Below, piece after piece: positions 8,607-18,599 of a stretch of DNA of 64,000 bases (within the stretch, counting starts at the first letter, position 1; every line of letters starts with the position of its first letter). The notes under the pieces were generated by a model. That model made no database searches. It saw only the letters and a list, made by a program, of their open reading frames with translations, and had not been told where the DNA came from. The translations under genes were made by a program, and so were the position numbers. Source of the DNA: Eutreptiella sp. 'Long Island Sound 2002'. Its lineage: Eukaryota; Euglenozoa; Euglenophyceae; Eutreptiales; Eutreptiaceae. The DNA is taken from assembly GCA_964036045.1 (NCBI GenBank), contig OZ038384.1:26155000-26218999 (forward strand), in the 5' to 3' direction.

Positions 8607-9470
8607 ACTTGATTGGCCATAGGTAAGGCTTGAGACGGCAAAAAATGAGCTTTTGTATCCTAGTAGGCATAAATTGCCGCAACATCCCCAATTGCACCCC
8701 TCAGAATGGGAACCACGGGGTCACTAAGGTCACAAAAAAAGACGACATACAAGTGTCTTTGGGTGCTGACTCCACTTGGTTTGTAGAGCGGAGTGGGACG
8801 AGCGCTTTTGCAGTTTGTGTAGTTTTTAGTCGTCATTTTTTTGGCTCAAATTGCAAAAGAAAAAAAAGATTAATCATTTTTTGCCCCCCCCCAAAAGGGG
8901 AGAAGTATCAATTTTTGGACGTTGCCCCCCCCCCCCCCATCCCCCTCCGTCCCGTCCACAAAACTGGGATTCAAGCGGGTTGGGCGGGGGGTCTACGGGG
9001 AGGTCCCAACCAAAAGTTCATTAGGGGACATGTTTCATGGACAAAATAATGATTTTACAAAGGGGTTGTACAAACCATTCAACCCCTTGGGATATGGCAG
9101 GCGAATAGGCCAAAAGGGGGGGGGGGTTTATCCTATATGCGGGCCTGATTTGGCTTCCATCTAACAACCTCCGTGAGGTGATTTTATGGACTTCGGCAAG
9201 TCTACCTCGCAAAGAACCTACCCCAAGCAACGCACACCCCAGTTAAGCAAAAAGCAGATAAATGTTGCCTAAAACATGTTTCACATAGCTTGGATGGTCA
9301 TTGTGAGTGGCCACAATAACATCAAAAAAAACAAAAGAAAAGTGTTGGAATCTTTGATTTTGGAGCTCAACACGGCAAAAAATTGCATAAGCCAGATGTT
9401 TACCAATTCCTAGCTGCCTTGGGAGACACCCCCACATGCACACCCAATACCCAAATTGATCCCACCCAAG
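8607..9470. repeat. R2 and R1 copies with an internal inversion
   Basis: 8630-8740 is an R2 copy. 8770-8830 matches R2 positions 7611-7670 in reverse complement, so this copy has an inverted internal block. R1 follows at 8990-9110, and 9180-9310 repeats the spacer at 6225-6330. No coding sequence is supported. Confidence 0.6.
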
Positions 9471-10420
9471 GCGAGAGATGGCAAAAAATGAGCTGTTGTA
9501 TCGTAGTAGGCATACACTGTCACAACATCCCCAATTGCACCTATTTGAGTGGGCACCATGGGCTCATTGAGGTCATCAAAAACAACGACATAGCAAAAAT
9601 GAGTACAAACTACATAAACTACAACAGCGCTCATCCCACTCTACTCCACAAAAACCATATGGAGTCGAGACCTCAAGACACTTTTTGGCTCGAAGTTGAG
9701 GTACGGCTGGCAAATAGGCTCGAAAAGGTGGGGGGGGTATGTGACATTTTCGCTCATATAGAGGTCCGCCAGAATTCGATCCAACCACCTCTGCGAAGTG
9801 TTTTGGACACTTCGATTTTTGAGCTGCCTCTAGTGGAAAACTGGACCGGCGTGTTGTGCACCAGCGCATGCACACATGCATGCCATTATTGCCGGTAATG
9901 GTGATTTCTTATCTTTCACATGGGTCTTGATTGGCCCTATGCAAGGCTAGAGACGGCAGAAAATGAGCTTTTGTATCCTAGTAGGCATACGATGTCACAA
10001 CATCCCCAATTGCACCCCTCACAATGGGTACCATGGGGCCACTAAGGTCACTAAGGTCACCACAAACGCTGACATAGCAAAGACGACTCAAAATTGCACA
10101 AACTACAAAAGCGCTCGTCCCACCCCGCTCCATACGACCCCTATGCAGTCGGGACCGGAAACCATTTTTTCAGGAAAAATTAAAAAACACCAGAAGAGTT
10201 TTGACCCCCCCAAAAGGGGGGGGGTTGATTTTTAGACATTGTTGACGCCCCGCCCGTCCCCTCAAGAAAATGGGTTTCAAGTGTGGCGTGGGGGGGGTCT
10301 AGGGGAGTCTCCACCAAAAACTCATTGAGGAATGCATTTATTGGACAAAATTATGATTTTACCAGGGGGTTACACAAACAATTCAACCCCTTGAGGTATG
10401 GCAGGCGAATAGACCCCAAA
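9470..10420. repeat. 2.46-kb near-tandem duplication, right copy
   Basis: Partner of 7010-8240, lacking the 282-bp insertion. It contains two R2 starts (9475 and 9950) and an R1 segment (10290-10410). No gene is seen. Confidence 0.75.
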
Positions 10421-10602
10421 AGGGGAGGTATGTGGCGCTTTCCCCGAAATCGGGGCCTGCTTGGCTTTGATCTGACAACCTCTGTGAGGCAATTTTCAGC
10501 GAACATAGGCTAATGTGAAATCAGCCAAATCGTCAATGGCAAGGGCCCAAAGGGGGGCTGACCAGGAAGACCTGGAAATCAGACCCCTGGAATTCAGACC
10601 CC

Positions 10603-10690
10603 AAATGCCGCCATTGGTTAGATGGTCCATGTATAAGGAAAAAATTATTGAGGACCTAGGTTCAAATCGATGCACAGCCACCACAATACA
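10603..10690 (+). repeat. tRNA-like SINE head, second type
   Basis: TTGGTTAGATGGTCC resembles an A box and AGGTTCAAATCG is a good B box about 35 nt later; a CACAAAAAC-rich stretch follows. The acceptor arms do not pair convincingly, so it is likely a SINE head and not a tRNA gene. Confidence 0.4.
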
Positions 10691-11009
10691 CAAAAACTTT
10701 TTGACCTTCCCCCCCACCCCCACACCCCTCTTCCCAAAAAAATAGCACCTGTGTATGGCGGGGTGGTCAAAATCGAAAAATTCATTGGGGGATCATTTTG
10801 TCTCCCAAAATAATGATTGTACAAGGGGTTAGACATCGGATATCACTGATTGGGGTGCGCTACGCCAATAACCCCTCCCAAAAGGGGGGATATATGGTGT
10901 GTGCGCCTGCGCTTGATCTAAAAGCCTTTGTTCGAGATGATTTCTCCCACCACCGGTAATTGCCCCTCCAACTGTGAGTAACTAACCTGGTTCTCCCAGA
11001 CCATGTGGA

Positions 11010-11366
11010 GACACAAAGGCATGCAGAAGGTGGAACCGCCAAAGCTTACAGGGACTGATGGGGGTGGGACCATAAAGGCACCATGGAGGCATACAAGGGG
11101 GTAAACCCATGGAGGCACGCAGGAGGTGGAACCACAGAAGCATACAACGGGTGGGTCCCCAGAGGCAAACAGGGGGTGGGACTGTGCAGGTATACAGGGG
11201 GTGGAAACATGGAGGCATGCAGGGATAGAAACCCAGATGCATAGATTCACAGAGGGTGATACAAGAGGGTGGAAACATGGAGGCATACAGGGGGTAGAAA
11301 CGTAGAGGCATGCAGGAGGTGGGGCTTAGCAGCATACAAGGGGTGGAACCATGGGGATATACAAGG
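11010..11366. repeat. Degenerate minisatellite (about 30-bp units)
   Basis: Ten or more imperfect units of the type GGTGGAACCATGGAGGCATACAGG. The long minus-strand open frames here (Pro/Cys/Met-rich) only reflect the repeat. The array ends at the MITE beginning at 11375. Confidence 0.7.
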
Positions 11367-11374
11367 AGTGGGAC

Positions 11375-11752
11375 CATACTTGACCCTAGTCTCCGGCATG
11401 CCGATGGCCGCCGGATGTGAAGGCAACCTCTTGCCGGAGGCTGCCGGATGTGGCCCATTCCTGTGCCAGAGGCTGCCGGATGTGAGTGTTGTTGTGCAGT
11501 TGGGTTTTAATCGATTGTGTGACGCGCTCACAACTCCACACCAATCTTCGTCAGCGGCGACAGTCTCCAGGTGTGCCCCACTGCCCTCCCAGAAACTTCT
11601 ATTTACACTTCTGGGAGAGTGGTGTTTCCCCTGCCGGAGGGTGCCGGATGTGGATCAAACTTCTGCCGGAGGCTGGCGGATGTAACCTCATGTTTCTGCC
11701 GGAGGCAGCCGGAGGTGGCCAAAATTTTTGCCGGAGACTAGGGTCAAGTATG
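11375..11752. mobile_element. Complete MITE with 24-bp TIRs and 8-bp TSD
   Basis: The left end (11375-11398, starting CATACTTGACCCTAG) and right end (11729-11752, ending CTAGGGTCAAGTATG) are perfect 24-bp inverted repeats. They are flanked by the direct repeat AGTGGGAC (11367-11374 and 11753-11760; the next base C also matches, so 9 bp is possible). The 378-bp body holds repeated GCCGGAGGCTGCCGGATGTG-type units and no transposase. An 8-bp TSD suggests the hAT superfamily, and 9 bp would suggest Mutator-like. The autonomous partner is not in this window. Confidence 0.85.
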
Positions 11753-11938
11753 AGTGGGACCATAGAGATGCATGCTGCTGCAAGGCCCAACTCGATGCAG
11801 CGCGCAAGCTGTGGGAAGTCGTCTGGCCCTGCTTCCAAGCCTATGTATGGAGGTCACAAAGAAAGAGCTATTCCGCTGATAGATACAAGAGCATACACCG
11901 GGCGGAAGGGTGGTGGGTTCTGGATGGAGACAATGCCC

Positions 11939-12229
11939 TCAGGCTGCAGCAGGAACCCGCAAGTCTTGGTCCACAGAAGTCCAGCTGGCCACAAGCTCTT
12001 CCAATTTGTCACTGGCCATTTCCAAATTGTTCCGGAACAGGTCATTCATCGTGGGGTCGCGCGAAACTGTTCGCAGCAATGTCCGCAGCTCATCTAGGCC
12101 CTTGGGGTTTGCGCGACGGTGTGAGGGCCACAATTGATCGGCTGGTACGGTCGATGTGATCAGGGAGTCATAGGTCGTTGGATCTCCTTCTGGCTGCTTC
12201 CCTCCCTCTTGTGGCATAGTGGGTGCCAT
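11939..12229 (-). CDS. Hypothetical protein, 96 residues
   Basis: ATG at 12229 (MAPTMPQEGGKQPEG) to TGA at 11939. The sequence is hydrophilic and helical (KGLDELRTLLRTVSRDPTMN; ASDKLEELVASWTS), unlike the neighbouring repeats, which is the only reason to call it coding. No family is recognised. It lies on the minus strand beside the MITE and could be one exon of a larger gene. Confidence 0.35.
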   Translation of the reverse strand: MAPTMPQEGGKQPEGDPTTYDSLITSTVPADQLWPSHRRANPKGLDELRTLLRTVSRDPTMNDLFRNNLEMASDKLEELVASWTSVDQDLRVPAAA

Positions 12230-12299
12230 GAGGGTGCCGTGCTTCAAAAGGAGGAGGAGGATTCCAAAATCTCTCATACTTGTTTGCAAGTCTCAGACA

Positions 12300-13660
12300 T
12301 GCACCACCCACAGGTCTTTATCTGTGGCAATTTTGCTGCTAATGTGACATCTGTCCGCAAGCCCTCATGAGCAGAGTGGTCTGTGCTCAATGACCAGAGT
12401 TTTGTTGGGAAAAAAAAGAGGGGGGATAGTGCCCACGATAGCTCCAGTCTGGGGCAGAAACGCCTCATAAAGCGCTGAGGCTAACTCAAAGGTCCTCCTC
12501 CTCTTGTGCCTGACTCTGTGCACCTGAAATACTGGGGGGTATTCTGTCTATTCTAGGAAAATCCGAATCTACAAATTCTGGCGCGACAAAACCGGTGCCA
12601 TTTCTTAAAAATGAGCAAATAAAATATGCAGGGTTGGCAAAACTTGCTAAAGAAAAAAAGTGGTCGGTTGTTGTTATTTTCTGGAGGACTTTTCTGGTGC
12701 TCGGCCAGCACTCTTGTCTGCACCCCATTGAATGCCACAGGAACACTGCGAATGAGGAAAGACCATGTCGGCACTTCTGCAACTTCCATGGGAAACTAAG
12801 TATCATTGGCCAAATCCTTTGGCATAGTACAAGTGAGCAAAGGCACAGCCTAAGATATACCCGTGCAAATCCTTAAAAACACCGAACAAATTGTGCACCA
12901 AAATTTCACACAGAATTTGTGACACAGGAATACCAGCCTGCATCACCCCCCACCCCCTGGTACATCAAATCATCTGATGTGAGGGGCAGTGATGTTCACA
13001 ACTACAAAACTGTCCAATTATGCTCAGGACTCATCTGCCTTCATCTCCGCATTGTTTGCCAAAATGCAAGCTAATGTGGCTCAACACTGCTCTGAACTGC
13101 GAAAATGCACCCATACACACAAGCATGCACCGGAAAAACAACCATGTAATCAAAAGAGGCCTTGGAGACTGTCAAAATAAGCCATTTCAGGCCAAATTTA
13201 ACTGGCATTGGGCAACAAAATGCACTGACAGATGCCAAAAGCATTCGTAAAGGCTGCGAATTGCTCCTGCACCAGGTGGATTTGATGCGGGCCACACATC
13301 CCAAAATGGTCAGCAAATTTACCCTTTTACCAAACATTCAATCAACACCAAAAAAAAAACCATGCTGGATTCCAAAAAAAAATTGGGCGCGTGGTGTCTG
13401 GTCGTCTGTTCTGCGATTGAATAGCCAGAGTTAATTTAATCGCAACGGATTTGTTTTTTTCGGCCATTTACGACTCGGGACCTACATAGCCAATCGTCGC
13501 TAATGACGAACATTCAACACACGCATCTATTTTTGAATTCACCGAAATGGTCGTGCTGTTGGCTGTAAATCTAACTTAGCTACCAATAACATGACTGTAG
13601 CGCAAAACTTTTTGAATGAGTTTCGATCTGGAAAATTGCTTCAAGACGGATTTCGGTATG
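12300..13660. other. No gene seen
   Basis: Low-complexity, AT-leaning sequence with A-runs near 12410, 12655 and 13350-13380. None of the short open frames has a recognisable domain or coding-like composition. Confidence 0.4.
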
Positions 13661-13664
13661 ACTG

Positions 13665-13988
13665 ATGCAGAAAAATACGCCACTACAAATGAAGATAAAA
13701 ACACGCGTAGCGCCAAGAGCTTTGGGTAGTGAATCTGATGGCAATCACGATGTTTCTGATGAATTTCTGTTTACCATAAATACTGTGTGTTCGCGGCAAC
13801 CTTTGAGAGACAGTGCTGGTGCTGTTTGTCTTGATGATAATTATGGAACGTGTTGTGCAATTGAGGCTATCAGGGAAGAGGTGAAGTTTGAGGAGCTTTC
13901 CTGGGCGCAAGGTGATTCATCGTTTACTTTGCCTGTAATAACTGGACGCTACAGTAGGCGTAGGGGCCGTATTAATTTGGGACTTTAG
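13665..13988 (+). CDS. Hypothetical ORF ending in an inverted repeat
   Basis: An ATG-started 107-codon frame (LGSESDGNHDVSDEFLFTIN; EAIREEVKFEELSW), acidic in the middle and Arg-rich at the end (GRYSRRRGRINLGL). It is one of few plus-strand coding candidates. Its last codons are formed by the 36-bp inverted repeat at 13948-13983, so the 3' end may be accidental. No family is recognised. Confidence 0.3.
   Translation: MQKNTPLQMKIKTRVAPRALGSESDGNHDVSDEFLFTINTVCSRQPLRDSAGAVCLDDNYGTCCAIEAIREEVKFEELSWAQGDSSFTLPVITGRYSRRRGRINLGL
13948..13983 (+). repeat. Left arm of 36-bp inverted repeat flanking LINE-B
   Basis: Matches the reverse complement of 16827-16862 at 33 of 36 positions (core GGCGTAGGG ... 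GTATTAATTTGGGAC). A shared direct segment (GTAG, two bases, AGGACAA, then a G-run and GGTAG) follows at 13990-14016 and at 16874-16906. Confidence 0.75.
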
Positions 13989-14523
13989 CGTAGTTAGGAC
14001 AAAGGGGGGGGGGGTAGTAGCATCACATGATTCCCAACACATCACACTCTTCAAGTCTAAATCAAACGAATCCAAAGACAATTGATTGCAGTGGTCAGAA
14101 ACAGAGGAAATTGGACTCATCACATCTCTTTGCAACAACGCATGCTTTGCAGACAAGTCGTGACGGCGCCTCCGGCGCCATATCTTTGGACAATCTGTGG
14201 CGGCAGCTTCGCCGCCATATCCATGGTTATGTACAGTGATTGGGCGTAAGTCTGTCAGTGGGGACCTGTCGCTGGACGTTCCACCGTTTTATGGCCAAGC
14301 CTAGTGGTCTCACACCTCAGGACCTAGATACTCAAAGGTTTCATCTACCTATTGTGGTCCTATTCTATAACTGATTCTGAATTCAGTTGCTTGGCCAAGC
14401 TGGCCAAGCCATATCCTGTGTCTGGCCCAACCTACTTGCCCTAGGTTCCTAACCAACTCCATTGCATTCCAAACTGTGCACTTGAAGTGCCTATCAACCA
14501 TCCCCATATTCAAGGAGTATAAG

Positions 14524-14892
14524 ATGCTCCGAAGAACCGCACTATCCTCAAATAACAGACAAGCTCAATGCCAATCATTAAGAAACCAGTCTAAAGATAG
14601 TAAATGTGAACGCTCCCTAAAGAAGGAAAGCCATCTCAAAGAATCAAACCAACTCGAGAAAGTTGAAGAGAGTTCTTGCTTTATGAAATCAATAATGGTG
14701 GAAGTCATCGTAGACCTAATAACTGCCGTAGAAACCACGGTCATAGCCAACACGAATGAAAATACACAAAAGGAACATACACCAAAGGCACAAGCGTCAT
14801 GGAATCCCATACCCGGCGGAGGTCCCCAAGAAAGAGGACACAAACGCAAACTATCATCTCCGGTAGCAACAAGATTTGCCGACCCACTATAA
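14524..14892 (+). CDS. Hypothetical Lys/Glu/Ser-rich ORF
   Basis: 122 codons from ATG at 14524 (MLRRTALSSNNRQAQ). Hydrophilic and charged (SKCERSLKKESHLKESNQLE; TNENTQKEHTPKAQ). It lies just beyond the 3' end of LINE-B in opposite orientation. No domain is seen and it may be spurious. Confidence 0.25.
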   Translation: MLRRTALSSNNRQAQCQSLRNQSKDSKCERSLKKESHLKESNQLEKVEESSCFMKSIMVEVIVDLITAVETTVIANTNENTQKEHTPKAQASWNPIPGGGPQERGHKRKLSSPVATRFADPL

Positions 14893-14946
14893 TGATTTTG
14901 GAAAGCAGGGTGAATATTGTTCCGGCTTGGATCGGTCATTAAGGCA

Positions 14947-15923
14947 TTATGCCATCAGGATTGCACTCTTGATTAGCAAAATAGCACCAAAGGCGCCAAC
15001 ATAGGTCGGATGTACCCCTGCCGTCCTCCTGCGCTTGCGCGTGTCACTGACGTCCGTGTTGAACGCCGACGAGCCTGACGACTCATCTGACAAGCTAGCT
15101 GTATCCCATGTGTCACTGATCTCCGCTCCAGACCCCCCCTCCCCGTCACTGCCATGTGACCGTTCCGAAGACGAGACATCGCTGGGCATTTCCTCCAAAC
15201 CCAATTGCTCCCACAGAACCTCCACCCGCGGCCGCTTGGGCATTGGCTGTTGATTATGGGGGTGCAATCGCCGTCCCGCTTCCGCCACTGCATTTGCTTC
15301 ATGATTGCCCTGCACCCCGAGATGTGACGGAACCCAGTGTATTTGTAGCTCCGCCCCTGCCCTTTCCGTCTCCCATAAAATCTGTTCCCATAGATCTCTA
15401 TGCCCCATCCATGTTGCTGCCATTTGGGGGACCATTCCATAATCCCCTTAAAAACATATTCCGAATCCATGACCACCACCATGTATTCCCCTAGTCTCCG
15501 ATGCAGTATGGCGTGCAGACCCCCCCGCAGTTCCCCTCTGCTAACACTCTTTCGCTCACTCTCCGGAATATGTGCCGCATGATTGCGCGGCGAATTCGCT
15601 GCGAACCAGACCCCATATCCCCCCTGCATCCAACCCTGTACGGTTTTAGACGAGCTGTCAGTGTAGACCAGGGTCCAACCGTCCTCTTCCAATGAACAAA
15701 GCCGCTGCACCACCGCATCTCTGTATTGTCCCCATTTTGCCTCCTTCAGTGCTATCTTATCCACCTGTTCCGGGGGTTTTGCATTGGTCGGAGCCTTCGG
15801 ATGACACTTAAAAATGGCGGGCATATGCGGATCGTCAAACCATCCATCCAAAATGCCCACAAAACGATGCAGATCTGACCTCGGACACGACATATTATGC
15901 TCCACCCTCCATCGCCGCAACAC
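14947..15923 (-). pseudogene. LINE-B RNase H domain, one frameshift
   Basis: Frame 15923-15430 carries TLVYTDSSSK (first Asp at about 15659), KSVSRGELRGGLHAI (Glu) and MVVVMDSEYVFKG (second Asp). After a single-base frame change near 15430 the next frame carries LQIHWVPSHLGVQGNHEANA, the His/Asn-Glu end of an RNase H type 1 domain of LINE ORF2 proteins. A polar C-terminal tail (SSSERSHGSDGEGG) follows to 14947. The domain order matches LINEs that encode RNase H after the reverse transcriptase. Confidence 0.85.
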
Positions 15924-15929
15924 CGTTGC

Positions 15930-16620
15930 CTACCCCGACATAAACTCATCCAGATGTGGGACCTGTCGCTGGTACTTCGCCCTGCATCTAAGATTCCATT
16001 GCACCTTCAACCCCGCCCAGAGGATTAGCCTATGTGTCGTGGTCAGTGACAGGAGGGGGTGCTCATGCAAAACTCTGCTCGGCTCTACCAACCAAGCCCG
16101 TGTCTGCAGCAGCCCAAATGCGCATCGTACCGTGTCAAACATAAAAGCCCCCAAAAAGCAGTGTCGGAATCCGTGCTCATAATCCTCTACCTTGCAGTCT
16201 AGAGGACAGAGTTTACCTCCTAGCCTCTCCATGCAAGTACCCATTGGTAATTTTTTCCACAGACGGCGTCGTATACAATCTTTGTCCCACTTGGGCAAAA
16301 AGAGCCTCTAGAAAGCCTGCCAAAGTTCCAGCGTCTGTCGCGCAGGGTGTCGCCGGCAGTGCTGCATGTAGAGCAGCATCCGACACGAAGTCCATGTCCC
16401 CGCTCACTTCCCTAACTCCGGCCCCTTGTACACCACCCGTGTCATAAATTGCCAGCGTGTGATATCCTCCGAAGGTAGACTGGTTGCCACGTCGGTGCTA
16501 GCATTTCCCACAACTGTACTGGAATGGCTCCATTGTCCACAAGATCCCCCCACCTTAGAACCCCTCTCAGTATCAGTTGTGGGCACCAATATGACTGTAG
16601 CTTGGACACGGGCGTAGTTT
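15930..16620 (-). pseudogene. LINE-B zinc knuckle and linker upstream of RNase H
   Basis: The frame 16298-15930 contains CPLDCKVEDYEHGFRHCFLG, a C-x3-C ... H-x4-C zinc knuckle of the type that follows LINE reverse transcriptases. Upstream, two overlapping frames (16407-16213 and 16694-16404) continue coding-like sequence (TRWQFMTRVVYKGPE; SDAALHAALPATPCATDAG) with a frameshift between them. The catalytic RT domain itself is absent, so the element is 5'-truncated. Confidence 0.7.
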
Positions 16621-16826
16621 GCGCGCGACACATACAACCACCGGCATGGTGAGCTGATGCAAGAAAGGAGGATATGCTGCACAAATATCGCCAAAATCAG
16701 AGCTATGTGGGTTCAAGTGGGCAAACACTCACAACAAATGTGTCCATGACTCTATGTAACTGGCGAATTTGTCACCGAACCCATGTCTTATGTGGCGACA
16801 CTACATTTGGTACCGAATTGAATTGG

Positions 16827-16862
16827 GTCCCAAATTAATACAGTCCCTACGCCTGCTGTAGC
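16827..16862 (-). repeat. Right arm of 36-bp inverted repeat flanking LINE-B
   Basis: Partner of 13948-13983. A poly-G run (about 18 bases) follows at 16888-16905. Confidence 0.75.
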
Positions 16863-16905
16863 TTGAACAAGGGTGTAGCAAGGACAAGGGGGGGGGGGGG
16901 GGTAG

Positions 16906-18165
16906 AATCATTGATCGTGCCGCGAAGTCTGCAAATTGATAATTTGGTCTTTGGTGAAATCGCTGCTTCCATTGTTGCCGCTGTGTTGTATACTATCGCC
17001 ATAGTGAGTGAAAACTTTGTTTGTCATCACAATTTGCGGAGCACTCAACCACCGGCAATTACTAACCAATGGGTGATCCGCAATGGTGAGAACTATCGCT
17101 ATGTTAGAAATCAATCGTGCCCTTTGGATTTCAAACTTCGTTCCTTGGGACTGACTCTAGATGGATGGAATTGGTGTGGGAATTTTCAATCAATTTCTAA
17201 GTATGGGAGTTTGTTTGCCCACAACATCAAGATAAAAACATGCTCTCCGTGGTGGCTCCAAAATGTTCAGTGTTCCGCTAAACATATTTGTCTGCTTGTG
17301 CAGTTTGAAAGTTTTAGAGCAGCCGAACCTCTTTCTCGCTAGCAACCGCCGGCTTGTGTGTGGCAGAACGTTCAACGACTTTTTTAAGCTACAAGTGATG
17401 CAAAGTTCTCTGGGATGTGGAATTGAGCCTATTTGTCCTCATGAGCGACTAGTGGCTAAGCGAGAGTGGAATCTTTGGGGGAAGCCGCAGCTCTATCTCA
17501 CTCCTTTCTGCGGTTTGACCGTGCTTTTCGGGTTGAAAGATGTGCGGCAGTCATCCCCCTTACCGATACCTTTGGCGATTTGTATCTTCCCGGATTGCCA
17601 CTGTGTTGTTCGAGGTTGAAGTTATAGTGTAGCCAACCCTCTTTCTCGCTAGTAACTTTTGTTTACATGTTTGATTGTTACTTGCCTTGGCCAGTCGTGC
17701 AGGCCGATTGTTCGTACTATGTTTTCTCAAGTACGTGTCCCCCGTGGATGACTGCAATACCCCCAATGAGGGTAGTATGATCTTGGTTAGCAAGTTGGCT
17801 CATGTAAGTTTTGTTCTCCAATGAAGACTGTTAGCTTCCCCCATTGTGGGAATGTTTCTTTTTGGGGGGGGGGGGGTCACACTAAGATGAGCTAGCTTAG
17901 CCTGCTCACTTCACAGTTTCCCCCAAAGTGGGAATGTATTCTGCCGGGCAGTGGGTGGAGATTCCTCTAGTTTTTCCGTTATGGAGGCACTGGAATCCAT
18001 ATCTCTGTTTTTTTTTCAGTGGTTGCACGTGCCCTGCAGGGTAACTGATGAATGAAACACTAGTAGAGTTTGCTTTGGTTTCGACCATGATGTTTCTTTG
18101 GTCTTTAATTGGTTGAGGGTTTGGCCCTGTGTGCTCACCCATAGGGGGAATCCTTGCACTGCGCG
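16906..18165. other. No gene seen; short direct repeats
   Basis: No supported coding sequence. A 32-bp direct repeat (AGCCGAACCTCTTTCTCGCT at 17318, near-identical at 17631) and paired GTGGGAATGTWTCT segments near 17847 and 17930 suggest repeat debris. Confidence 0.4.
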
Positions 18166-18171
18166 CTACTT

Positions 18172-18552
18172 TTAGACTATGTTCCCCCCGAAGAGCCCCT
18201 GGGCACGCCCCTTGGAAACACCCTTAGAATTAGGCGACCCAAACTGGACTGGAGGGGACCTTGAGGGGGAACCTTCCCGGTTCTTGTGGCATGGTGAAGG
18301 GCCAGGGGCTTTTGGGGGGGAACTTGACTGTGTGTTGGGTAGCGGAGATCGAGGGCAATCGGGTGGCGAGTCTGAACTTGGGATGGCAAAGGAGATGGAC
18401 TCCATCTTGCATTGCTGATGCACCACTCTCAACCCATCTTGGTAGTATTCCAAGTGGGGGAGTCCGTCTTCAGCCGTCCCAACCACCGTGGCAGGAGGTC
18501 GCAGGCCATTGGAGCGGGTGTAGAACACCCTATCCCCAATACCGAGATCCAT
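18172..18552 (-). CDS. Small protein with Tudor/SH3-like N-terminal domain
   Basis: 126 codons from ATG at 18552 to TAA. The N-terminus (IGDRVFYTRSNG, then PPATVVG, then HLEYYQDGLRVVHQQCKMES) has the alternating pattern of a small SH3- or Tudor-type barrel as seen in chromatin readers and at the C-terminus of retroelement integrases. I recall near-identical openings in many algal hypothetical proteins, which suggests a dispersed multicopy gene, but this cannot be checked here. The C-terminal half is Pro/Ser rich (SSPPKAPGPSP). No neighbouring gene supports a role. Confidence 0.5.
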   Translation of the reverse strand: MDLGIGDRVFYTRSNGLRPPATVVGTAEDGLPHLEYYQDGLRVVHQQCKMESISFAIPSSDSPPDCPRSPLPNTQSSSPPKAPGPSPCHKNREGSPSRSPPVQFGSPNSKGVSKGRAQGLFGGNIV

Positions 18553-18599
18553 GGAGAAAATGGGCTTGAGAAATGAGGAAGGAAGTACGATGTCTTGTA

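Noticed and set aside
14285-14360. tRNA-like SINE (TGGCCAAGCCTAGTGGTC, then GGTTTCATCTACC)
   Set aside because: The A box resembles a tRNA-Leu-like head but the B box is poor and no second copy is seen.
16863-17342. 159-codon plus-strand ORF
   Set aside because: No ATG at its start, it begins in a poly-G tract, and shows no domain or repeated occurrence.
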